A DNA stretch of 8,343 bases from CFX5 sp964568485 (GTDB taxonomy: Bacteria > Chloroflexota > Anaerolineae > Caldilineales > Caldilineaceae). Below are positions 1 through 5,373 of this stretch, piece after piece. A program made the position numbers and the translations under genes. Numbering within the stretch: position 1 is the first letter of the stretch; every line of letters starts with the position of its first letter. Location: positions 1 to 8,343 of the forward strand of contig CAZMRA010000224.1 of NCBI GenBank assembly GCA_964568485.1. Reading direction: 5' to 3'. The notes below the pieces were generated by a model. The model was not told the origin of the DNA, made no database searches, and was given only the letters and a program-made list of their open reading frames with translations.

Positions 1-1181
1 TCGGTATTGAGGTGATGGAGAGCTTGACGCCTGCCCAACAGGTGGTCAAGATCGTCAACGAAGAACTGATCGAGCTGTTGGGTAAACCGGCCCCCCTGAA
101 TTACTCGGGGCCACCACCACAGTCGATCATGCTGGTAGGTTTGCAGGGCGCAGGGAAGACCACGATGGCGGTGAAGTTGGCCCTACGCCTGCGCAAAGAA
201 GGACAGCGTCCGCTCTTGGTCGCTGCCGACATTTATCGCCCAGCAGCTATCACCCAATTAGAGGTACTGGCCCGTCAGGCAGATGTGCCGGTTCATAGCG
301 AAGGCACCCAGGTCCCTGCTTCGACAATCGCCAAAAATGCTTTGCGTCTGGCCCGCGAAAAAGCCTATAATGTCGTGATCATCGACACCGCTGGCCGTTT
401 GCAGATCGACGATCAGATGATGCAAGAGATCGAACAAGTGCGGATGGTGACCCGCCCCGCCGAAGTCTTGCTCATCGTCGATGCCATGACAGGCCAAGAA
501 GCAGTCAACGTTGCCGAAGGGTTTAACAGCCGTGTGCCGCTCACTGGGTTGATTATGACCAAAGTGGACGGTGATGCCCGCGGCGGCGCAGCCTTGAGCA
601 TTCGCCAAGTCACTGGTGTGCCGATTAAATTCCTGGGTGCAGGCGAAAAACTGGCCGATCTGGAACCCTTCCAACCAGATCGCCTGGCGAGTCGCATCTT
701 AGGCATGGGCGACATGCTTTCGCTGATCGAACGCGCACAGGAGCAGATCAGCGAAGAATCGGCTCGGGCCATGGAAAAGCGCCTGCAAGAAGGCGAGTTT
801 GATTTTGAAGACTTTTTGGATCAATTGAAGCAAGTCAAGCGGCTCGGCCCCATTCAAGATCTACTCGGTATGATCCCGGGTGCCAACCGAATGATGAAGG
901 ATTTGGATCCGCGCGAGGCTGAGAAAAACCTCAAGCAGACAGAAGCGATCATCAATAGCATGACGCGCCAAGAGCGTCGTTATCCGGATCTACTCAATGC
1001 GAGCAGGCGGCGACGCATTGCCACTGGTAGTGGCACCACCGTACAGGAGGTCAACACCTTGGTCAAGCAATTCCGCGAAATGCAGAAAATGATGAAGCAG
1101 CTGGGTCTGATGGGTGGTAAAAAAGGGAAGAGGCAGCGCGGCGGTGGGCTGAACAATCTGATGAAGATGTTCGGCGGATAA
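1..1181 (+). CDS. ffh: Signal recognition particle GTPase Ffh (SRP54), 5'-truncated by window edge
   Basis: This is the protein subunit of the signal recognition particle. It binds signal peptides and 4.5S/SRP RNA and, with FtsY, brings ribosomes making membrane proteins to the translocon. The frame is open to the left edge (first full codon at 3), so the GTG/ATG at 12-17 is internal. Compared with family members of about 450 residues, roughly 60 residues of the N domain are missing. Counting from the GTG at 12, the G domain shows the P-loop GLQGAGKTT (43-51), DTAGR (125-129) and TKVDGDARGG (183-192), followed by the GMGD linker (231-234). The methionine-rich M domain follows, with the SRP-RNA-binding stretch SRRRRIATGSGTTVQEVN at 331-348 and a basic, glycine-rich tail. 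rpsP follows after 98 nt, which is the common bacterial order. The reading frame is intact up to the TAA. Confidence 0.97.
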   Translation, partial: GIEVMESLTPAQQVVKIVNEELIELLGKPAPLNYSGPPPQSIMLVGLQGAGKTTMAVKLALRLRKEGQRPLLVAADIYRPAAITQLEVLARQADVPVHSEGTQVPASTIAKNALRLAREKAYNVVIIDTAGRLQIDDQMMQEIEQVRMVTRPAEVLLIVDAMTGQEAVNVAEGFNSRVPLTGLIMTKVDGDARGGAALSIRQVTGVPIKFLGAGEKLADLEPFQPDRLASRILGMGDMLSLIERAQEQISEESARAMEKRLQEGEFDFEDFLDQLKQVKRLGPIQDLLGMIPGANRMMKDLDPREAEKNLKQTEAIINSMTRQERRYPDLLNASRRRRIATGSGTTVQEVNTLVKQFREMQKMMKQLGLMGGKKGKRQRGGGLNNLMKMFGG

Positions 1182-1185
1182 AGCT

Positions 1186-1200
1186 AAGCCTTCTAGGCTT
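1186..1200 (+). terminator. Small hairpin just after ffh, weak terminator candidate
   Basis: AAGCCT (1186-1191) pairs with AGGCTT (1195-1200) around a 3-nt loop, 4 nt after the ffh stop. The stem is only 6 bp and is followed by GATTTGC rather than a T-run. At most it is a weak or partial terminator, and it may be chance. Confidence 0.25.
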
Positions 1201-1279
1201 GATTTGCATCGGTTCAGAGACCAAAACAGGACGTTTTTCAGGATAAATTAGGTTTAGGATTCAAGGAGCAAAAAACAAA

Positions 1280-1576
1280 GTGGTTCGGATTCGCTTACGC
1301 CGTATGGGCGCCAAAAAGAAACCCTTCTATCGTATCGTCGTTGCAGATCAACAAGCGCCTCGCAATGGTGGCTTCATCGAAAACATCGGCACGTACGACC
1401 CGATGACCAACCCGGAAACGGTCAAGATTCAGACCGAACGGGCAGATTACTGGCTGAGCGTAGGTGCTCAACCCAGCGAAGCGGTAGCTCGCCTGCTGCG
1501 CAAAGAAAATCTGCTAGATGCCGCCGGGAAGCGCATTCCTGTGGCTGCAGGTGCGGGCGAAACAGCCAGCGCCTAA
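1280..1576 (+). CDS. rpsP: 30S ribosomal protein S16
   Basis: S16 is a primary-assembly protein of the small ribosomal subunit and binds 16S rRNA in the 5' and central domains. The 98-residue product has the family's usual size and its conserved N-terminus (MVRIRLRRMGAKKKPFYRI), followed by VVADQQAPRNGGFIENIGTY. The central YDP, the WLSVGAQPSEAV segment and the RLLRKENLL helix are also typical. The tail after about residue 85 is a short Ala/Gly-rich extension. The start is GTG, preceded by AAGGAGC (1263-1269) about 11 nt upstream, and homology begins exactly at this GTG. It lies between ffh and khpA, matching the conserved ffh-rpsP-khpA-rimM cluster. A 10-bp hairpin lies 22 nt after its stop. 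Confidence 0.97.
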   Translation: MVRIRLRRMGAKKKPFYRIVVADQQAPRNGGFIENIGTYDPMTNPETVKIQTERADYWLSVGAQPSEAVARLLRKENLLDAAGKRIPVAAGAGETASA

Positions 1577-1598
1577 GTCAACACCCGAGTTTGAGGTT

Positions 1599-1626
1599 GC
1601 GAGTTGCAAGGTTGTCTGCAACTCGC
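1599..1626 (+). terminator. Perfect 10-bp hairpin between rpsP and khpA
   Basis: GCGAGTTGCA (1599-1608) is perfectly complementary to TGCAACTCGC (1617-1626), with an 8-nt loop. A weak T-containing stretch (TCTTTGC) follows. The element sits between the rpsP stop and the khpA start. It could be a leaky terminator or attenuator lowering khpA/rimM expression, or a 3' stabiliser of the rpsP message. The pairing is certain; the function is inferred. Confidence 0.45.
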
Positions 1627-1668
1627 TCTTTGCACTCGTCGCAAGTCCTGTTGAAATGGAACTATTGC

Positions 1669-1896
1669 ATGGAAGAATTAATTGAGTTTCTTGCTACTTC
1701 CTTGGTTGAAGAGCCAGATAAAGTGCGAGTCTATCGCAAAGAGACGCGCCGCACAACCATCCTGAAGCTACAGGTTGGCCCAGGCGATACAGGCCGGGTG
1801 ATCGGCAAAAGTGGTCGCGTCGCCAATGCCATGCGCTCGCTGTTGCGGGTACAAGCCCGCCACGAACCGCGCGACGTCATTCTGGAAATCGACTAG
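1669..1896 (+). CDS. khpA: KH-domain RNA-binding protein KhpA (YlqC family)
   Basis: This is a small single-KH-domain RNA-binding protein. In other bacteria KhpA forms a dimer or a KhpA-KhpB (EloR/Jag) complex that binds RNA and affects cell elongation and division. The 75-residue product starts MEELIEFLATSLVEEPDKV and carries the KH signature around residues 37-55, with the nucleic-acid-binding GxxG loop seen as VIGKSGRVANAMR. It ends in VILEID, typical of the family. The frame is open upstream to a TTG at 1591, but that extension crosses the hairpin at 1599-1626 and has no family similarity, so the ATG at 1669 is preferred. No clear Shine-Dalgarno precedes it; only GGA at 1658-1660 is near. 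Placement between rpsP and rimM supports the call. Confidence 0.93.
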   Translation: MEELIEFLATSLVEEPDKVRVYRKETRRTTILKLQVGPGDTGRVIGKSGRVANAMRSLLRVQARHEPRDVILEID

Positions 1897-1906
1897 CTGA
1901 GGTTCC

Positions 1907-1972
1907 AGACCAAGTCGTACGTGTCAATGTAGCAACCGAGAAGTAGCCACATCATTGTGACGTGACTGGTCT
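1907..1972 (+). repeat. Imperfect inverted repeat in the khpA-rimM spacer
   Basis: The 227-nt spacer 1897-2123 has no convincing gene. Within it, 1907-1926 can fold back on 1958-1972. The paired blocks are AGACCA/TGGTCT, GTC/GAC, ACGT/ACGT and CA/TG, interrupted by bulges of 1, 2 and 2 nt on the 5' arm, with a 31-nt apical loop. It could be an RNA structure in the rimM leader, the 3' end of the khpA message, or an eroded repeat. The remaining spacer, to the rimM start, shows no clear promoter or binding site. Confidence 0.35.
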
Positions 1973-2123
1973 ATCTGCAAAATTTCCGCCTATCCGGCTC
2001 AAGTGCTGGTTTGTCTAGTTCCCAGCACCCAATAGCCTTTTCACAAGCCCACCTGTTATGCCTCCAAAGGATCACAAGCGAACGCAGACAAACCAAACCC
2101 AAAGCTATACGTATCGCAATCGT

Positions 2124-2675
2124 ATGGTGGAAGTGCCCGATGGTTATCTGGCCGTTGGGTATATCCTTGGGGTTCATGGGTTGCGGGGCGAACTCAAGGT
2201 CGAGTTATTTACTGACTTTCCGGAACGTTTTGCACCGGGGGTACAACTTTTCATTGGCGAAGAGTTGTACGAAACCGAAGTCCTCAGTGCCCGCCCCCAT
2301 CAAAAATATCTCCTCTTGCGTCTCGCAGGTTTTAACCAGCGTGAGGATGCCGAAACCTTGCGCGGCAGCTGGCTCTTCGTCGATGAAAACGAAGCCGTTG
2401 AACTCGAAGAAGGTTCATACTGGGTGCATGATATTATTGGATTGACGGTCCAAACTGAGGCCGGCGAGATCCTCGGTGAAATCCAGGATGTCCTGTTTAC
2501 GGGCGCCAATGAGGTATACATCGTTCAGCCCGTGGGGACCATTAATGCTGGGCGAGAACTGCTCCTCCCCGCCATCGAAGAGGTGGTGCGCAAAGTGGAT
2601 CTCGACGCACAAGTGATGACGGTACACCTACTCCCTGGTCTCCTGGATGAAACGCCATCTGAGCCAGAGGCTTGA
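2124..2675 (+). CDS. rimM: Ribosome maturation factor RimM
   Basis: RimM binds S19 and helps mature the head of the 30S subunit. The product has two domains. The N-terminal RimM beta-barrel begins GYLAVGYILGVHGLRGELKV (residues 7-26), and its end is marked by a segment rich in L, R and E. The C-terminal PRC-barrel-like domain begins at YWVHDIIGLTV and continues through GEIQDVLFTGANEVYIV to LLPAIEEVVRKVDL. The chosen ATG gives 183 residues, close to the usual 165-185. An in-frame ATG at 2058 would add 22 polar, basic residues with no family similarity. Neither start has a good Shine-Dalgarno, so the start is uncertain. The gene follows khpA as expected, but the usual downstream trmD and rplS are not present. 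Confidence 0.95.
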   Translation: MVEVPDGYLAVGYILGVHGLRGELKVELFTDFPERFAPGVQLFIGEELYETEVLSARPHQKYLLLRLAGFNQREDAETLRGSWLFVDENEAVELEEGSYWVHDIIGLTVQTEAGEILGEIQDVLFTGANEVYIVQPVGTINAGRELLLPAIEEVVRKVDLDAQVMTVHLLPGLLDETPSEPEA

Positions 2676-2939
2676 CAAAGTGATCGCGATCCAGTATGCT
2701 CCCTGCCAATTGAGATCGTCACTACCAACTAGCACCATAAGCGTGCGTCTTACCCATTAGATTGCTTGCCAATCAACCATAAGTAACTTTGAGCAGCTAT
2801 TGCCCCTGTTACCAGCTCATGATTATAGGAAACACCTATCCTGCTTGTGAAATTTCCATTTGGCCGGCCGACTGAGCTAGGTAAAAATTTCAGGACAGTA
2901 ATGAAGTATCTGTAAATTCCAATTGTACGGGTCGTTCTT
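2676..2939. other. 264-nt intergenic region between rimM and dprA
   Basis: No gene is supported here. Small reading frames exist, such as an 18-codon ATG frame at 2819-2875, but they lack ribosome binding sites. The only structure seen is an inverted repeat near 2848-2892, described separately. No convincing -35/-10 pair was found, although the length and the change of functional theme suggest that dprA has its own promoter here. Confidence 0.5.
2848..2892. repeat. Inverted repeat upstream of dprA
   Basis: TGAAATTT (2848-2855) and AAATTTCA (2885-2892) are perfect 8-bp arms separated by 29 nt that include the palindrome GGCCGGCC (2862-2869). A further TCC/GGA pairing (2839-2841 with 2893-2895) is possible across a bulge. 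The element ends 47 nt before the dprA start, so a regulatory role is possible. The AT-rich arms may also be chance. Confidence 0.3.
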
Positions 2940-4019
2940 GTGGAGCAAAAAGGATATTGGATCGCCTTTAATAAAGTTGCTGGCATTGGCCCTGCCCGCC
3001 TCGCCAATTTATTAGCTGTCTGTGGTTCGATTGAGGCTGCTTGGCGGGCATCGATCCAACAACTGCGAGCAGCCCACTTAGATCGCCGCACTTTGGAGAA
3101 TTTGCTCCAAGCCCGCCGCGAGATCGACCCCGCACAAGAGTGGCAACGGGTTCAGCAAGCAGGTATCCAAGTATTGACTTGGGACGATGACGCTTACCCG
3201 ACCTTGCTCCGCCATGTCGATGCCCCGCCCCCTGTTTTATACGTTCAAGGCGAGCTAACTCCTGCCGATGACTTGGCGATCGCAATTGTGGGCACTCGGC
3301 GTGCCAGTGCTTATGGTCGAGAAGTGACGCACCAACTCGCGACTGAACTGGCCCGTCACGGAGTCACCGTGGTGAGCGGACTCGCCCTCGGGGTTGATGC
3401 GGTTGCGCACCAAGCTGCATTAGAGGCCGGGGGACGCACTTTGGCCATCTTGGGAACAGGCGTTGATCAGATCTATCCGCTGCAAAATCGCCAGCTTGCG
3501 CAAGCCATCTGCCGCCAAGGGGCACTGATCAGCGAATATCCGCTCGGCACGCGCGCCGAAGCATCTAATTTTCCCCCGCGCAATCGTATTATCAGCGGGC
3601 TGAGTCAGGCCATTGCGGTGGTCGAAGCAGGCCAACGGAGCGGTGCGTTGATCACCGCCCAATTTGCCGCTGACCAGGGGCGCGATGTTTTTGCGGTTCC
3701 CGGAAATATTCTCAACCCCGGCAGTGCTGGTTGCAATGAGTTGATCCGCCAGGGTGCGACTCCCTTATTGGCCCCGAGCGATCTGCTCGAATATTTAAAT
3801 ATTACCTCGTGGAATGCTCAGCAGTCGGCCCGTCAACTTGTTCCGGCGGATCCATTAGAAGCGCAGTTGCTGCTGCATCTTTCGGGTGAGCCCTGTCACA
3901 TTGATGACATTGTACGGGCATCTGCCCTCCCTGCGTCCCAAGTCAGCAGCTTGCTCGCCATGATGGAGCTGAAGGGATTGGTGCGTCAGCCAATAGCACT
4001 GAGTTATGTTAAAGCGTAA
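2940..4019 (+). CDS. dprA: DNA-processing protein DprA (Smf)
   Basis: DprA binds incoming single-stranded DNA in the cytoplasm during natural transformation, protects it and loads RecA. It is also common in bacteria not known to be transformable. The 359-residue product has three parts. An N-terminal helical/HhH-like region comes first (about 1-70; GIGPARLANLL). The Rossmann-like DprA core (about 80-285) shows IVGTR (116-120), SGLALGVD (146-153), GTGVDQIYP (172-180), FPPRNRIISGLS (211-222), SGALITA (234-240) and VPGNI (253-257). A C-terminal winged-helix domain follows (about 300-359; HIDDIVRASALPASQVSSLL). The start is GTG at 2940, where homology begins; no clear Shine-Dalgarno precedes it. 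It lies after rimM where trmD is often found. The competence state of the host cannot be judged from this window. Confidence 0.96.
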   Translation: MEQKGYWIAFNKVAGIGPARLANLLAVCGSIEAAWRASIQQLRAAHLDRRTLENLLQARREIDPAQEWQRVQQAGIQVLTWDDDAYPTLLRHVDAPPPVLYVQGELTPADDLAIAIVGTRRASAYGREVTHQLATELARHGVTVVSGLALGVDAVAHQAALEAGGRTLAILGTGVDQIYPLQNRQLAQAICRQGALISEYPLGTRAEASNFPPRNRIISGLSQAIAVVEAGQRSGALITAQFAADQGRDVFAVPGNILNPGSAGCNELIRQGATPLLAPSDLLEYLNITSWNAQQSARQLVPADPLEAQLLLHLSGEPCHIDDIVRASALPASQVSSLLAMMELKGLVRQPIALSYVKA

Positions 4020-4022
4020 CAA

Positions 4023-4077
4023 CTATCCACAAATCGCGACTCCTAAAGCTGTTCTTGGGCGCAAAGTTTGCGGATAG
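4023..4077 (+). repeat. Inverted repeat in the dprA-manC spacer
   Basis: CTATCCACAAA (4023-4033) pairs with TTTGCGGATAG (4067-4077) with one mismatch (A opposite C) over 11 bp and a 33-nt loop. It begins 3 nt after the dprA stop and ends 36 nt before the manC ribosome binding site. It could be a terminator-like 3' end for dprA or a leader structure for manC. No T-run follows. Confidence 0.35.
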
Positions 4078-4113
4078 ATTCTACGTTATATCAAAATCTA
4101 ACAACTATAAAAC

Positions 4114-4120
4114 AAAGGAG
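4114..4120 (+). promoter_or_regulatory. Strong ribosome binding site of manC
   Basis: AAAGGAG lies 8 nt before the manC ATG in an A/T-rich, probably unstructured stretch. It is the best Shine-Dalgarno among the + strand genes here and fixes the manC start. Confidence 0.85.
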
Positions 4121-4128
4121 TTTTAAGT

Positions 4129-5208
4129 ATGTACGCAGTAATTTTAGCTGGCGGTGGTGGTACTCGGCTTTGGCCACGCAGCCGCAAAGCACAGCCCAAA
4201 CAATTTGTCGATGTGACTGGCTGTGGACGGACCATGATCCAATCCACGGTCGACCGCTTAGCCGGTCTCGTCCCTCCAGAGCAGATTTATGTGGTCACGG
4301 GCAGCCAATTTGCGCCGATGACGCAGGAACAATTACCCGAATTAGCACCCGAACAGATCATCGTGGAGCCAAGTGGCCGCAATTCAGCCCCCGCAATCGG
4401 CTTGGCCTGTGCCCGCCTCCATCACCGTGATCCGGATGCAGTGGTGGCGATCCTGCCAGCAGATCACGTCATCCCTGGGACCAGCATCTTTCTGGATGCG
4501 TTACGTCAAGCGGAAAGTGCGGCCAAAGAGGGTTATTTGGTCACCTTAGGCGTGACACCCACCTTTCCCCATACGGGATATGGCTACATCAAAAGCAGCG
4601 AACAGATCAGTGTCAATGGCCACCATGCATCACCAACTTTTTTGGTTGAGCGCTTCCTAGAAAAGCCAAATCAGAGTACCGCGGAATACTTTCTGAATCA
4701 GGGTGGTTATTATTGGAATGCAGGGATCTTCATCTGCCGAGCTGACAGCATGTTGGCTGAGATCGAACGGCAAATGCCGGAAATGCATACCGCACTCCAG
4801 CAGATCAGTGCAGCACTGGGCACAACCGAGGCCGAGGCAGTCGTGCAGCAAGTTTGGCCATCCATGCCCAATCTGAGCATTGACTACGGCGTCATGGAAC
4901 ATGCGGAACGAGTTGCGATGGTGCCGCTGGATGCCGGCTGGAATGATGTGGGTAGTTGGGATGCCCTGACCAATATCTTGCCAGTCGATGCCCAAAATAA
5001 TGTAATTGCGAAAGGGGAGACGTTGGCGATCGGTAGTGAGGGGAATATTATTTATAGTGACAAGACATTTGTTGCCCTCATCGACGTCAATGATCTCGTG
5101 GTGGTTGAAACTGACAATGCGCTATTAGTCGGCCACAAAACCCAGATGCAACGCGTGCGCGAAGTTGTGGATCAACTACGCGAGCAAGGGCGCACAGACT
5201 TGTTATAA
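4129..5208 (+). CDS. manC: Mannose-1-phosphate guanylyltransferase (GDP-mannose pyrophosphorylase)
   Basis: The enzyme makes GDP-mannose from mannose-1-phosphate and GTP in the cytoplasm, feeding mannosylation and GDP-fucose or other GDP-sugar synthesis for glycans. The 359-residue protein is the short form: a nucleotidyltransferase domain plus a small C-terminal beta-rich part, without the phosphomannose-isomerase cupin domain of the roughly 470-residue bifunctional enzymes. Motifs are GGGGTRLWPRSR (8-19) with PKQF (23-26) for nucleotide binding, PSGRNSAPAI (81-90), PADH (110-113) with the catalytic-metal aspartate, TGYGYI (149-154), EKP (178-180), YYWNAGIF (194-201), DYGVME (252-257) and GWNDVGSW (270-277). 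The start is set by the strong AAAGGAG at 4114-4120. No other sugar-nucleotide gene is adjacent, so the final glycan is unknown. A hairpin follows the stop. Confidence 0.95.
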   Translation: MYAVILAGGGGTRLWPRSRKAQPKQFVDVTGCGRTMIQSTVDRLAGLVPPEQIYVVTGSQFAPMTQEQLPELAPEQIIVEPSGRNSAPAIGLACARLHHRDPDAVVAILPADHVIPGTSIFLDALRQAESAAKEGYLVTLGVTPTFPHTGYGYIKSSEQISVNGHHASPTFLVERFLEKPNQSTAEYFLNQGGYYWNAGIFICRADSMLAEIERQMPEMHTALQQISAALGTTEAEAVVQQVWPSMPNLSIDYGVMEHAERVAMVPLDAGWNDVGSWDALTNILPVDAQNNVIAKGETLAIGSEGNIIYSDKTFVALIDVNDLVVVETDNALLVGHKTQMQRVREVVDQLREQGRTDLL

Positions 5209-5228
5209 GTTGGCGGCTACGCACTATG

Positions 5229-5259
5229 AGCAGTCAGGTTTTCCTCCAGCCTGACTGCT
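5229..5259 (+). terminator. Strong hairpin after manC without T-run
   Basis: AGCAGTCAGG (5229-5238) is a perfect complement of CCTGACTGCT (5250-5259). It can extend by T-G and T-A pairs to about 12 bp with a 7-nt loop. It begins 20 nt after the manC stop. The bases after it (GGCGGATTGC) are not T-rich, so it is not a classical intrinsic terminator. It may mark the manC mRNA 3' end or act with Rho. Confidence 0.5.
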
Positions 5260-5360
5260 GGCGGATTGCACTGCTCCCCTAATGGTGCATCAAGAGACGC
5301 TACCCCCAACCTTGAAGGAACTTCATGAATCGTGCCCATCAGTGAGAGGCACGTTTACGC

Positions 5361-5365
5361 AGAGG
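5361..5365 (+). promoter_or_regulatory. Ribosome binding site favouring the ATG at 5374
   Basis: AGAGG lies 8 nt before the ATG at 5374, a normal spacing. The alternative GTG at 5332 has AAGGA (5315-5319) 12 nt away, which is rather far. That same AAGGA is only 5 nt from an ATG at 5325 opening a 6-codon frame. This supports 5374 as the main start of the downstream gene. Confidence 0.5.
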
Positions 5366-5373
5366 CCACCGAG

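Noticed and set aside
12..17. GTG/ATG pair as the true start of ffh
   Set aside because: The frame is open to the window edge and the family needs about 60 more N-terminal residues, so these are internal codons.
2011..2445. 144-codon + strand frame overlapping rimM
   Set aside because: It overlaps rimM in another frame, has no recognisable domain and an odd composition; rimM is clearly the real gene.
2819..2875. 18-codon frame in the rimM-dprA spacer as a small protein gene
   Set aside because: No ribosome binding site, no recognisable features, and the length is easily reached by chance.
4068..4111. Promoter for manC (TTGCGG or TTGGGC with TTATAT or CTATAAA)
   Set aside because: No pair had acceptable spacing; the -35 and -10 candidates are 13-14 nt apart or lack one box.
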